Both the position numbers and the translations under genes were made by a program. DNA of 64,000 nt, taken from the NCBI RefSeq assembly GCF_001262605.1, contig NZ_LGTC01000001.1:1660501-1724500 (forward strand). The letters run 5' to 3'. A model generated the notes under the pieces. The model ran no database searches, was not told where the DNA came from, and saw only the letters and a program-made list of their open reading frames with translations. Of this stretch, positions 1-7,949 are shown one piece after another; position 1 is the first letter of the stretch, and every line of letters begins with the position of its first letter. The stretch comes from Pseudobacteroides cellulosolvens ATCC 35603 = DSM 2933. GTDB taxonomy: Bacteria; Bacillota; Clostridia; Acetivibrionales; DSM-2933.

Positions 1-1191
1 AAGTGCTTTGTCAATCTTCTTGCCGGTCTGGCCAATAAGTACGAGGCTCTTAACCTTATCTGCAATTACTTCACCCATAACATCGTATGGGATTTTTTTA
101 TCATAGCCTCCTGCTATAAGTATAACCTTTTGCTTGAACGAGTTAAGCCCGGCAATAGTTCTTGTAGGACTTGATGCAATAGAGTCGTTGTAAAACTTTA
201 TTCCGTCAATCTCTCTTACAAGTTCTATCCTGTGCTCCACTCCGCTAAATGTTGTTGCAACACGTTTCATCACTGAAGGCTCAACATCATCAATAACAGC
301 CGCTATAGCAGCAAGGTAATTTTCTATGTTATGAACTCCTGGTATAACAATTTCTTCTGCTTCTACAATATTAGTGTCAATTCCGTTCTTTCTGTAAACA
401 AGCTTTCCATCTTTAAGCAAAGCACCGCTATCCAACTCATTAACCCTGCTGAAATAAACAATCTTTCCTTTCGCTTCGTTATTAAGATTCCTTGTAATTT
501 CATTATCAAAGTTTATAATAAGCTTATCTCTTTCACTTTGGTGATTGAATATATTTTTCTTTGCATCCACATACTCACCCATAGATTTATGCACATCCAG
601 ATGGTTAGGTGAAATATTTGTTATGACAGCTATGTCAGGACTGCTCTTCATTGTGTGAAGCTGGAAACTGCTAAGTTCCAACACCACCTTGTGACTTTCT
701 TCAATCTCTTCAATGCGGTCAAGCAATGGATTGCCTATATTTCCTCCAAGCCAGCATTTATAACCCTGTTCTACAAGGAATTTATGGATGAGGGTTGTTG
801 TTGTAGTTTTCCCATCACTACCGGTAACCGCATAGATAGTTGCAGGACACAGTTCAAAGAACACTTCCATTTCTGAAGTTATTTCCGCTCCCTCTTCCTT
901 AGCCTTTAAAAGCTCAGGCAAGTCAAATCTCATGCCTGGGGTCCTAAAAACCACATCGAATCCCTTAAGGTTTGCCAAATAGTTATCTCCCAGACTAAAT
1001 TTAACTCCTATAGCCTCAAGTTCGTTTATAACACTTCCCAATTTTAATTTATCAGCCTTATCAAATGCTGTTATATCAACCCCCATTGACGAAAGGTACT
1101 TTATAAGCGGTACATTGCTTACACCTATTCCTAACACAGCCACCTTTTTATTTCTTATGTAATTTTTATACTGCTGCAATTTATCGTTCAA
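1..1191 (-). CDS. murD: UDP-N-acetylmuramoylalanine--D-glutamate ligase, C-terminus cut by the window edge
   Basis: MurD adds D-glutamate to UDP-MurNAc-L-Ala in the cytoplasmic stage of peptidoglycan synthesis. Reading the minus strand gives 397 codons with no stop before base 1. The N-terminus has a Rossmann-type stretch (KVAVLGIGVSNVPLI). The Mur ligase ATP loop follows at about residues 110-120 (TGSDGKTTTTT), then LELSSFQL, the TNISPNHLDVH segment and, near the edge, the C-terminal domain motif FYNDSIASSPTRT. MurD is normally about 450-465 residues, so roughly 60 are missing outside the window. The start is TTG at 1191, preceded by a perfect AGGAGG (1200-1205 on the complement). No ATG fits as well. 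An upstream gene on the same strand lies 114 bp away. Confidence 0.95.
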   Translation of the reverse strand, partial: MNDKLQQYKNYIRNKKVAVLGIGVSNVPLIKYLSSMGVDITAFDKADKLKLGSVINELEAIGVKFSLGDNYLANLKGFDVVFRTPGMRFDLPELLKAKEEGAEITSEMEVFFELCPATIYAVTGSDGKTTTTTLIHKFLVEQGYKCWLGGNIGNPLLDRIEEIEESHKVVLELSSFQLHTMKSSPDIAVITNISPNHLDVHKSMGEYVDAKKNIFNHQSERDKLIINFDNEITRNLNNEAKGKIVYFSRVNELDSGALLKDGKLVYRKNGIDTNIVEAEEIVIPGVHNIENYLAAIAAVIDDVEPSVMKRVATTFSGVEHRIELVREIDGIKFYNDSIASSPTRTIAGLNSFKQKVILIAGGYDKKIPYDVMGEVIADKVKSLVLIGQTGKKIDKAL

Positions 1192-1305
1192 AATTGATTC
1201 CTCCTGATACCTTTATTTCCATGACACCTATATATATTATTCCAAACATATACAATTCTATTAACAATTTAAAAATTAATCCTTATAATAACTTTCTTTA
1301 TAAAA

Positions 1306-1845
1306 TTAGATTTCTCTTCTCTTTTTCATATACTTGTACTGCATTAGGGTTTTCTCCCACTTTCTTTCCCATTTCTGTGAACCAAGCATCTTTGCAAATT
1401 CAACACATTGATTGAGAAATTCTTCCTCTTTTTTAACGCTATTTACCGCAAGCCTTTCCTTTATGGATATAAATGTACCATATTTATCATACACTATGAT
1501 ATTCTCTTTGCATATCATGTATAGAAGCGTACCCGTAACCTTATCGGAGTATAAAATATCTTCAAATATTTCAGGAGTATATACAATTATTTTCACTAGC
1601 AAAAGCTTTTCTTTCAATAGCTGTATCCTTAGACTATCCTGGAGTTTTACAAAGGTGCTGAGGGATGTGTTATTATTGACAAGAACTATAAACTCATAGT
1701 CATTTTGCGAATTTCTATCCCCCCTTGCCCTTGAACCATATAAAATAATGCTCATAATCTCTACTCCGAGATTATTTACACAAGCTTCCAATATAGCATC
1801 TACCCTATTAATAATCCTGTCATTTTCCAACCAATCAACTCTCAT
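1306..1845 (-). CDS. Nucleotidyltransferase-fold protein (MNT-like)
   Basis: The protein has 179 residues. Near residue 38 it carries the signature of the polymerase-beta-like nucleotidyltransferase fold, LYGSRARGDRNSQNDYEF. The GSRARG loop is intact. The usual D-x-D/E metal pair is read here as D-Y-E. The C-terminal third is charged and probably helical. The family includes antitoxins of HEPN/MNT pairs and aminoglycoside-type nucleotidyltransferases, but no HEPN gene is adjacent, so the substrate is unknown. A frame four codons longer starts at TTG 1857. I prefer ATG 1845 because GGGGGA lies about six bases before it. It may be transcribed with murD. Confidence 0.7.
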   Translation of the reverse strand: MRVDWLENDRIINRVDAILEACVNNLGVEIMSIILYGSRARGDRNSQNDYEFIVLVNNNTSLSTFVKLQDSLRIQLLKEKLLLVKIIVYTPEIFEDILYSDKVTGTLLYMICKENIIVYDKYGTFISIKERLAVNSVKKEEEFLNQCVEFAKMLGSQKWERKWEKTLMQYKYMKKRREI

Positions 1846-1877
1846 CTGTTCCCCCAAAAAAAATTATAAATTTCCAC

Positions 1878-1906
1878 TTGCTTTTTTTATATATATTTAG
1901 TACAAT
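1878..1906 (+). promoter_or_regulatory. SigA-type promoter of the tRNA-Leu gene
   Basis: TTGCTT at 1878-1883 and TACAAT at 1901-1906 are separated by exactly 17 bases. The -10 box ends 17 bases before the tRNA 5' end, so the leader is short. Confidence 0.75.
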
Positions 1907-1923
1907 AGGTGTGCGTTAATTTT

Positions 1924-2010
1924 GCGAGAGTGGCGGAATTGGCAGACGCGCTAGATTCAGGTTCTAGTGGCCGCAAGGTTGTGTGGGTTCAAGTCCCGTC
2001 TCTCGCACCA
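1924..2010 (+). tRNA. tRNA-Leu (anticodon CAG)
   Basis: The RNA is 87 nt with encoded CCA. The acceptor strands GCGAGAG and CTCTCGC pair fully. The anticodon stem CTAGA/TCTAG holds the loop TTCAGGT, which gives anticodon CAG at 1958-1960. A long variable arm (class II tRNA) and the T-loop TTCAAGT are present. It is a lone plus-strand gene between minus-strand genes, with its own promoter and terminator. It decodes CUG. Confidence 0.97.
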
Positions 2011-2022
2011 ATTAATCAAATG

Positions 2023-2057
2023 GTTTCAAAGTTTAATATCTTTGAAACTATTTTTTT
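2023..2057 (+). terminator. Intrinsic terminator of the tRNA gene
   Basis: GTTTCAAAG (2023-2031) pairs with CTTTGAAAC (2040-2048) around an 8-base loop. A run of T follows (2051-2057). Confidence 0.85.
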
Positions 2058-2465
2058 ACCTATTTTCTTGTCAAGAATTGGTACTTTAATTTATTTAAAA
2101 TATAAGTTTAAAAAATGGCTTAAAATTTTTATAGTATTATTATATTACTCATAAGTTTATATCTCAATTTTTTTATTATTTTTTTCTCAAAAAATATGTT
2201 CAATTTATATTAATAGTGATAATAATCTTACATTTTGCTGAGCAAATAGCAAATGGTTCGACGGGATTTGCGACAGACAAATGTATTTGATTTATCACTT
2301 TTAATTTAGATATTACAGTAAATATTTCCCGAGCATTTTAATAATTTCCTTATTTAGTCCTCCCTAGAATAAAGCCATTTCTACCAATCCTTTATTCTAC
2401 ATTTTGAACTGATTTATTATTACACAAATAATTTTTAACGTCAACATTTAACAATAATTTTTATA
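2058..2465. other. AT-rich spacer with a short GC-richer structured patch
   Basis: No convincing gene is seen. The stretch is very AT-rich except for about 2235-2285. There several short pairings are possible, for example TTTGC/GCAAA around TGA, and GCAAAT at about 2250 with ATTTGC at about 2268. The words TTCGAC and TGCGACA also occur there. The patch could be a small RNA, a regulatory site or a decayed repeat. Nothing decides between these. Confidence 0.35.
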
Positions 2466-2510
2466 AAGGCAATAAAAATATAATTAAAAAGCAGAAATAC
2501 TTTTTAATTA
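2466..2510 (-). terminator. Probable terminator downstream of cheR
   Basis: A perfect 11-bp inverted repeat lies 18 bases past the cheR stop: TAATTAAAAAG (2481-2491) with CTTTTTAATTA (2500-2510). On the minus strand it is followed by an AT-rich, T-containing tract. The stem is weak because it is AT-rich. Confidence 0.6.
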
Positions 2511-2527
2511 TACCTTATTAAATAGTT

Positions 2528-3310
2528 TTACTTGTTAGGATTGTCCTTTACATAAAAGAATGTTTTTAAAGACTTTAGATTGAATTTATTTGACATGATT
2601 ATCTGTTCCGTACTTCCTACAAAGAGTACGCCATGCGGTTTTAAGGATGCATTGAACTTGTGATAAATATCACATTTAGCTTCTTCAGTAAAATAAATAA
2701 GAACATTTCTGCATACTATCAAATCCAGATCTCCCGGATAGGTATCCTTCAACAAATTGTGATGCTTAAATTCTACACATTTTTTTACACTGTCTTTTAT
2801 TTGATAGGTCTCTCCATTATCAATAAAATGTTCTCTTAAATAGTTTTTGGGCAGCCCTGCAAGGCTTTTAGCCGAATAAATACCGGCTTGAGCTTTATTA
2901 AGAATTTCCTTGTCAATATCCGTGGCTATTACTCTTATTTCATTTAATGGCATAAAGTTATTGAGTATCATAACAAGAGTATATGGTTCATCTCCTGTTG
3001 AACATGCTGCACTCCAAACTCTGAGCCTCCTGTTGGTGTTTAAAATCATCGGCAGTATATCATTCTTCAGTACATCCCATTGCTCAGGATTTCTATAAAA
3101 TTCCGATACATTTATAGTCAGATAGTTAATGAATTCATTATACATGTCATTTTTAACTTTTATAGCTTCTAAATAGCTTTCATAAGGCTCCATTCCATAC
3201 TTCCTTATTAGTGCCTCAATTCGTCTCTTCATCTGTTTTTCTTTATAGCAGGACAAGTCAATACCAGACAGTTTATATACCTCACCTTTAAACCACTCAT
3301 AATCTTTCAT
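2528..3310 (-). CDS. cheR: CheR-type protein-glutamate O-methyltransferase
   Basis: CheR methylates glutamates on chemoreceptors with S-adenosylmethionine. The 260 residues show the helical N-terminal CheR domain (residues 1-75, ending near NVSEFYRNPEQW) and a Rossmann methyltransferase domain. SAM-binding segments are VWSAACSTGDEPYT (about 95-110) and ATDID (about 129), and the post-core motif is DLIVCRNVLIYF (about 200). The length is normal for a stand-alone CheR. The start ATG 3310 is preceded by a GGAGAAAGGG purine stretch. The gene lies 36 bp downstream of ndk on the same strand. No other chemotaxis gene is in the window, so its receptor partners are elsewhere. Confidence 0.93.
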   Translation of the reverse strand: MKDYEWFKGEVYKLSGIDLSCYKEKQMKRRIEALIRKYGMEPYESYLEAIKVKNDMYNEFINYLTINVSEFYRNPEQWDVLKNDILPMILNTNRRLRVWSAACSTGDEPYTLVMILNNFMPLNEIRVIATDIDKEILNKAQAGIYSAKSLAGLPKNYLREHFIDNGETYQIKDSVKKCVEFKHHNLLKDTYPGDLDLIVCRNVLIYFTEEAKCDIYHKFNASLKPHGVLFVGSTEQIIMSNKFNLKSLKTFFYVKDNPNK

Positions 3311-3346
3311 ATCTATCTTCCCTTTCTCCTTGGATATAATACTACG

Positions 3347-3754
3347 TTAGGTTTCCTGCCCAAAAAACCTTATAATTTCTTTTTCAGCACTTTCCACAGA
3401 GTCAGATGCATGGATAAGGTTCATAAACCTGTGATAGCCAAAATCCCCCCGTACAGTCCCCGGACTGGATTCGATACTGCTGGTCTTGCCAATCATGTTT
3501 CTTACCATATTTATGGCATTCTCTCCCTCAAGCATCATTATTACAACTTCTCCCATAGTTATATAATCTATCATATCATTAAAAAACGGCATTCCACTAA
3601 TATGGGAGTAATGCTCCTCGGCCTTTTCCCTGCTAATTTTGGTCATTTTCATGTTTATAATTTCTAAATTTCTTTTCTCAAATCTTGTAATTATTTCTCC
3701 TATAAGCTTTCTTTCTACCGCATCTGGTTTTAAAATAACTAGCGTACGCTCCAT
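3347..3754 (-). CDS. ndk: Nucleoside diphosphate kinase
   Basis: The enzyme transfers the gamma-phosphate from ATP to NDPs through a phosphohistidine. At 135 residues it has the family length. It opens with ERTLVILKPDAVERKLIGEI and carries the TVRGDF segment. The active-site stretch is NLIHASDSVESA, where the His is the phosphorylated residue. The start is ATG 3754. It is the first of a two-gene set with cheR, separated by 36 bp. An AT-rich spacer with a dispersed repeat lies upstream. Confidence 0.96.
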   Translation of the reverse strand: MERTLVILKPDAVERKLIGEIITRFEKRNLEIINMKMTKISREKAEEHYSHISGMPFFNDMIDYITMGEVVIMMLEGENAINMVRNMIGKTSSIESSPGTVRGDFGYHRFMNLIHASDSVESAEKEIIRFFGQET

Positions 3755-3924
3755 TTTCTACCATACCTCTCTTATATTTTAACAACTTCTAATTGTTTAT
3801 GATTATACAAATTTTAATATGTATACTTTATCATATTTATAACTTTTTTGGGGGTATAAACCTTCATATCAAAAAATAAAGCTTCATATTCATTTATCGG
3901 TCAAAACTAGCAAAGTATTAAGAT

Positions 3925-4006
3925 ACAAATCACCAAGTGATTTTGCAACCTTAATTGTTATCGTGAAAAATTGTGGTACACAATGCACCGAAATTTCCTG
4001 GGCATA
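3925..4006. repeat. Dispersed hairpin element, copy A
   Basis: This intergenic element recurs at 6131-6217 and 44328-44411. It begins with the hairpin AAATCAC-caa-GTGATTT (3927-3943). A conserved core AACCTTAATTGTTATCGTG follows, then a second hairpin (GGT...ACC, 3975-3989) and the tail ATTTCCTGGGCATA. It lies in the ispH-rpsA to ndk spacer and runs into the terminator at 4005. Confidence 0.75.
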
Positions 4007-4048
4007 AAAAAATATCCATATAGCTTTAAGCCACATGGATATTTTTTA
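4005..4048 (-). terminator. Terminator of the hutP-aroH-cmk-ispH operon
   Basis: AATATCCAT (4011-4019) pairs with ATGGATATT (4035-4043). An A-run on the left gives a T-tail on the minus strand. A T-rich tail on the right could also stop plus-strand transcription. It lies just past the ispH-rpsA stop. Confidence 0.88.
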
Positions 4049-4053
4049 TTTTA

Positions 4054-6099
4054 TTATTCTACATCTATTTTTCCAATTATATCACCTATAGTACTTCCCA
4101 TATCTTCCTTATGCTCAGTAGGCACTTCTTCCTCAGCATTTACAACTTCTGAAGAATCAGCTGCCTCTTTTACTTCTTCTTTCTTGTTTGGAGCAGGAAT
4201 AGGATTAACTTCCTTTATACTCAGGCTGATCTTCTTGTTCTCTGCACTGAACTCAGTAATTTTAGCTTCAATTTCCTGACCAACTGAAAGTACATCAGAT
4301 GGCTTGCCTATTCTATCGTTTGATATTTGAGAAATGTGCACCAATCCATCTACACCTTCATCAAGCTCAACAAAAGCACCAAATGGAACAAGACGCACAA
4401 CCTTACCTTTTACGATATCATCTACATTATATTTGTTAGCTGCTTTAACCCATGGGTTATCTTCATGCTTCTTATATCCTAATGAAACTTTTTTCTTATC
4501 TTTATCAAACTCTTTTATAACTACTTCTATCTTGTCACCCACCTTCAAAACTTGAGAAGGATGCTTTATTTTATTCCATGAAAGCTCGGAAACATGTACC
4601 AAGCCGTCAACTCCTCCTATATCAACAAATGCACCAAAATCCATAAGGCTTTTTACTGTACCTGTATATTTTTTACCAATTTCTACACTGCCCCAGAACT
4701 CAGTTCCCGCTTTTTCTTTTTCTTCCTCAAGAATAACTCTTGCTGAACCAACGAATTTCCTTTTCTGCTTATTGTAATCGATAATACGAATGTTCATGAC
4801 CTGTTTTAAGAATCCATGGAGTTCTTTAACATATTTATCGCTTACTTGAGACGCTGGTATGAAAATCTTTATACCGCTTACAGATGCTATTACACCGCCG
4901 TTTACTATTTCAATAACCTTAACTCTAACTGGTGTTTTATTTTCAAAGGCTGCAACAAGAGAATCCCAGCCTTTCATAGATTCTACCTTCTTTTTGGATA
5001 ACTCTACAACACCTTCTTTATCATTAACCCTAACTATAAAAACCTCTACTTCATCTCCAACTTTTATTGACTGGGCAGGGTTAAAATCTACGTCGTCTGT
5101 AAACTCCTCAATTTTAATAATTCCATCAGACTTATACCCTAAGTCAACAAATACTTCGGAATTGTTAAAACCAATGATTTTTCCTTTAACAATATCTCCA
5201 GTATTGAGAGTTACTAAAGAGCTTTCAAAAGCTTCTTTAAAACTCATTTCGTTTGCTTTATTTAATTCTTCCATTTTGCTAATAACCTCCTTGATTACCC
5301 AGTCAGGAGTTGAAGCACCTGCGGTAATACCAATTTTTTTAATATTTTTTATATCCATCGGTGGAAGATCACCGGATGTTTCAATTTGGTAAGTTTTACT
5401 GCAATATTTTTTGCATATTTCATAAAGCTTCTGTGTATTGGAACTGTTCTTTCCGCCTATTACCACCATGGCATCGACATTTTTCGCAACACATTCCGCT
5501 TCATTTTGACGATTACTGGTCGCACTACATATTGTATCAAATTTTAATATATTTTCAAATTTTTTATTTAAAAAATTATTAATTGTTTCCCATTTTTCTT
5601 TTGTAATTGTAGTCTGAGCTACAACGCAAATATTTTTATTATCTGCATTCATACTTTTTACATCATCTTCACTATAAACTATAGAAGCAGTATCATCACA
5701 CCAGCCATTTATTCCCTTAACTTCCTGGTGCTCCTTATCTCCAATAATTACTATCTGATAACCTTCTTTATATTTTTCATTAACAAGATTGTGTATTTTT
5801 TTTACATATGGGCATGTTGCATCCGAGTATTTAAGGCCACTTCCATTAATTTTTTCATAAACTTCAGGAGTAACACCATGGGTCCTTATAACCACCTGAC
5901 CGTCATTTTCTACTTCAGATATATCATTTACAACTTGAACACCCTTTGACTTCAGCTTCTCAACAACCTGATCATTGTGTATAATAGGACCTACTGTATA
6001 TAACTTTTCATTTGTATTTTCCAGCAAATCAAATAATAAATTTACAGCTTTACTAACCCCAAAACAAAATCCTGCATTTTTTGCTATAATAATCTCCAA
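4054..6099 (-). CDS. ispH: Fused IspH (HMBPP reductase) - ribosomal protein S1
   Basis: The 681 residues combine two proteins that are separate in most bacteria. Residues 1-280 are IspH, the 4Fe-4S enzyme for the last step of the methylerythritol phosphate pathway. The three cluster cysteines are in NAGFCFGV, DATCPYVKKIH and TICSATSNRQ. From about residue 295 four S1 RNA-binding domains follow: GDIVKGKIIGF, the divergent PVRVKVIEIVNGGVIA, GKKYTGTVKSLMDFGAFVDI and GDIVKGKVVRLVPFGAFVEL. The C-terminus is acidic. Clostridia are known to carry this fusion. The start TTG 6099 follows GGGGGATG; a nearby ATG is out of frame. It is the last gene of the hutP-aroH-cmk set. Confidence 0.95.
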   Translation of the reverse strand: MEIIIAKNAGFCFGVSKAVNLLFDLLENTNEKLYTVGPIIHNDQVVEKLKSKGVQVVNDISEVENDGQVVIRTHGVTPEVYEKINGSGLKYSDATCPYVKKIHNLVNEKYKEGYQIVIIGDKEHQEVKGINGWCDDTASIVYSEDDVKSMNADNKNICVVAQTTITKEKWETINNFLNKKFENILKFDTICSATSNRQNEAECVAKNVDAMVVIGGKNSSNTQKLYEICKKYCSKTYQIETSGDLPPMDIKNIKKIGITAGASTPDWVIKEVISKMEELNKANEMSFKEAFESSLVTLNTGDIVKGKIIGFNNSEVFVDLGYKSDGIIKIEEFTDDVDFNPAQSIKVGDEVEVFIVRVNDKEGVVELSKKKVESMKGWDSLVAAFENKTPVRVKVIEIVNGGVIASVSGIKIFIPASQVSDKYVKELHGFLKQVMNIRIIDYNKQKRKFVGSARVILEEEKEKAGTEFWGSVEIGKKYTGTVKSLMDFGAFVDIGGVDGLVHVSELSWNKIKHPSQVLKVGDKIEVVIKEFDKDKKKVSLGYKKHEDNPWVKAANKYNVDDIVKGKVVRLVPFGAFVELDEGVDGLVHISQISNDRIGKPSDVLSVGQEIEAKITEFSAENKKISLSIKEVNPIPAPNKKEEVKEAADSSEVVNAEEEVPTEHKEDMGSTIGDIIGKIDVE

Positions 6100-6130
6100 A
6101 CTAACATCCCCCGGCTTGTACGATAATTAT

Positions 6131-6217
6131 ATATACAAAATCACTTCGTGATTTTGTATCCTTGATAGTAGTCATAAGGAATTTTGGTGCATTATTGATC
6201 ATTGTTTCATAGACATA
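6131..6217. repeat. Dispersed hairpin element, copy B
   Basis: This is the second copy of the element at 3925. It starts with a perfect 12-bp stem, ATACAAAATCAC (6133-6144) with GTGATTTTGTAT (6148-6159), loop TTC. The core (CCTTGATAGTAGTCATAAGG) and the tail ending in AGACATAA align with copies A and C. It sits between cmk and ispH-rpsA, so it would be transcribed within the operon. Confidence 0.75.
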
Positions 6218-6233
6218 ATTAAATATAAATTGA

Positions 6234-6908
6234 TTACATCTCTTTTCTGATAATATTAATTATCCTTTGTGCAACCTCATCAATTGACAGACTTGTAGTA
6301 TCAATCTCAATTGCATCTGCCGCTTTTGACAACGGTGCAAACTCTCTTGAACTATCATTCTTATCACGATATTCAATATCATTTTTTACATTATCAAGGC
6401 TAATATCTTTATAGCCCTTGGCTATCTGCTCATTATATCGTCTTAAAGCACGCTCTTCAACAGATGCCGTTAAAAAAAACTTATATTGGGCATCGGGCAA
6501 AACATATGTACCAATATCCCTGCCATCCATAATAACACTGGTTTTTGATGCAATTTGTCTTTGCAATTCCACCATTTTTATACGGACTTCAGGCACAACA
6601 GCTACATTAGAAGCACCTATTGATATTTCGGGAGTTCTGATCTTAGACGTAACATCTTCCCCATTTAAACAAATAAATTGTTCACCATCAATATAATTAA
6701 CAGCTATGTCAATACTATCAACCATTTTTGATAAAGAATCCCTGTCAGTCGTATTAATTTGGTCCCGTATAGCTTTTAATGCAACAGTCCTGTACATAGC
6801 TCCTGTATCTAAATAAACTATACCCATTTCTTTTGATATCATTTTTGCGATTGTACTTTTGCCCGCACCGGCTGGTCCATCTATTGCAATACTTATTTTT
6901 TTTTGCAT
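6234..6908 (-). CDS. cmk: Cytidylate kinase
   Basis: Cmk phosphorylates CMP and dCMP with ATP. The 224 residues have the P-loop IAIDGPAGAGKST at the N-terminus, the NMP-binding YLDTGAMYRTVALKA, MDGRDIGTYVLPDA and the lid-region RRYNEQIAKG. The length matches the bacterial family. A TTG one codon upstream is possible, but GGGGG spaces better to ATG 6908. It follows aroH by 22 bp. The order cmk > ispH-rpsA parallels the common cmk-rpsA linkage of other bacteria. Confidence 0.96.
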   Translation of the reverse strand: MQKKISIAIDGPAGAGKSTIAKMISKEMGIVYLDTGAMYRTVALKAIRDQINTTDRDSLSKMVDSIDIAVNYIDGEQFICLNGEDVTSKIRTPEISIGASNVAVVPEVRIKMVELQRQIASKTSVIMDGRDIGTYVLPDAQYKFFLTASVEERALRRYNEQIAKGYKDISLDNVKNDIEYRDKNDSSREFAPLSKAADAIEIDTTSLSIDEVAQRIINIIRKEM

Positions 6909-6930
6909 CAATAACCCCCAGATATTAATA

Positions 6931-7293
6931 TTACTCTGCCAAATCAGGTCTTAAAATATTTGCACCTTTAAGGTACACATGTTTTAAGTCCTTTTTACCA
7001 AGCTCTGTATTTATATGTATCAAGACACGGATGCATTTTGTCAGACTTCCCGGCACATCCATTTCATTTGTACAAAACAACGCCACGTCTGTCCATCCCA
7101 TTTTCCTTGCTGCAACAGCAGGAAAAGCAGCATTCAAATCTTTAGTTACGCTAAAAACTATGCTTATAACATCGTCTTCATTTATATTATTTTTTGCTAT
7201 TATCTCTTTTAAAAGGTTCCCTGTCTCTTCTATTATTTCATTTGAGTCATTGTTATCAACTGTTGTTGCTCCTCTTATTGCTCTTACCAACAT
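6931..7293 (-). CDS. aroH: Chorismate mutase, AroH type
   Basis: The enzyme converts chorismate to prephenate for Phe and Tyr synthesis. The 120-residue protein matches the trimeric AroH class, not the all-helical AroQ class. It starts with VRAIRGATTVDNN and contains the active-site segment NEMDVPGSLTKCIRVLIH, with the Glu and Arg expected for substrate binding. It ends YLKGANILRPDL. It lies 54 bp after hutP and 22 bp before cmk on the same strand, probably in one transcript. No other aromatic-pathway gene is in the window. Confidence 0.95.
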   Translation of the reverse strand: MLVRAIRGATTVDNNDSNEIIEETGNLLKEIIAKNNINEDDVISIVFSVTKDLNAAFPAVAARKMGWTDVALFCTNEMDVPGSLTKCIRVLIHINTELGKKDLKHVYLKGANILRPDLAE

Positions 7294-7347
7294 ACATATT
7301 CTCCCGTCCTACAGTATTATAAGTAATAGGAGGCCAGGCAAAACAGC

Positions 7348-7782
7348 CTAAACCACCCTATGTCCTACGCTTATAGCTACTTCATTCAAGTGTAAAAGAC
7401 CAATGCCCAGGAATATTGCAACACTAACATGATCATTATATCTTGCAATACCTATCTTACCGCCAACATTAAGCCCCATGGCTTTCGAGGTAATCTGAGA
7501 CAAAGCTTCCCTTGCTGCACCTGCAACTGCTCCTTCTTCAGCGTGAGAATCGGTAATTACACCTTCTCTTTTTGAGGATACCACTGCTCGTTCAATGATC
7601 TTCATTATGGAGTTTATGAATTCTCCTCCATAATCAACTGCAGCTGTATGAATACCATTTTTTAAATATTCAGACTGCAGTGATTTTTCCTCATACCTGT
7701 CACTTGTCATAGACATCTTTATTGCTGCTGCTGCGATCTCCTTGCTACCGTAACTCTTTGAATACTCAGCATCTTTTGTCAT
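7348..7782 (-). CDS. hutP: HutP-family RNA-binding protein
   Basis: In Bacillus, HutP is a histidine- and Mg-dependent RNA-binding antiterminator of the hut operon. The 144 residues resemble that family at the C-terminal half. DSHAEEGAVAGAAREAL corresponds to the metal-site helix, with the first metal His kept, and the C-terminal strand is IGLLHLNEVAISVGHR. The N-terminal 60 residues are less diagnostic. No histidine-degradation genes are nearby. It heads the aroH-cmk-ispH set with its own promoter at 7873-7901, so its RNA target here is probably different or unknown. The start ATG 7782 has AGAGGA upstream. Confidence 0.75.
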   Translation of the reverse strand: MTKDAEYSKSYGSKEIAAAAIKMSMTSDRYEEKSLQSEYLKNGIHTAAVDYGGEFINSIMKIIERAVVSSKREGVITDSHAEEGAVAGAAREALSQITSKAMGLNVGGKIGIARYNDHVSVAIFLGIGLLHLNEVAISVGHRVV

Positions 7783-7872
7783 TTTATCCTCTTTAACCTA
7801 TATAAAAATGAATTAACTTTTAATATAGAATATTTCAAAAATTATTTATTATACAAACTTTTTGACTATTAT

Positions 7873-7901
7873 ATTATATAGTATGAGCGGTATTAAAACA
7901 A
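7873..7901 (-). promoter_or_regulatory. SigA-type promoter upstream of hutP
   Basis: On the minus strand, TTGTTT (complement of 7896-7901) and TATAAT (complement of 7873-7878) are exactly 17 bp apart, about 90 bp before the hutP start. It would also serve aroH, cmk and ispH-rpsA. Confidence 0.75.
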
Positions 7902-7949
7902 CACCTATTATTTATTTTCGTCGTTCCATAAATCATTTTGGATGGGTTG

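Noticed and set aside
1306..1845. HEPN/MNT toxin-antitoxin pair
   Set aside because: Only the nucleotidyltransferase-like member is present; no HEPN gene lies on either side.
1909..2154. Plus-strand open frame of 81 codons (ARVAELADALDSGSSG...)
   Set aside because: It is the translation of the tRNA-Leu gene, a common false gene.
4859..5392. Plus-strand frame of 177 codons within ispH-rpsA
   Set aside because: It is an antisense shadow of a well-supported gene, with no ribosome-binding site or recognisable domain.
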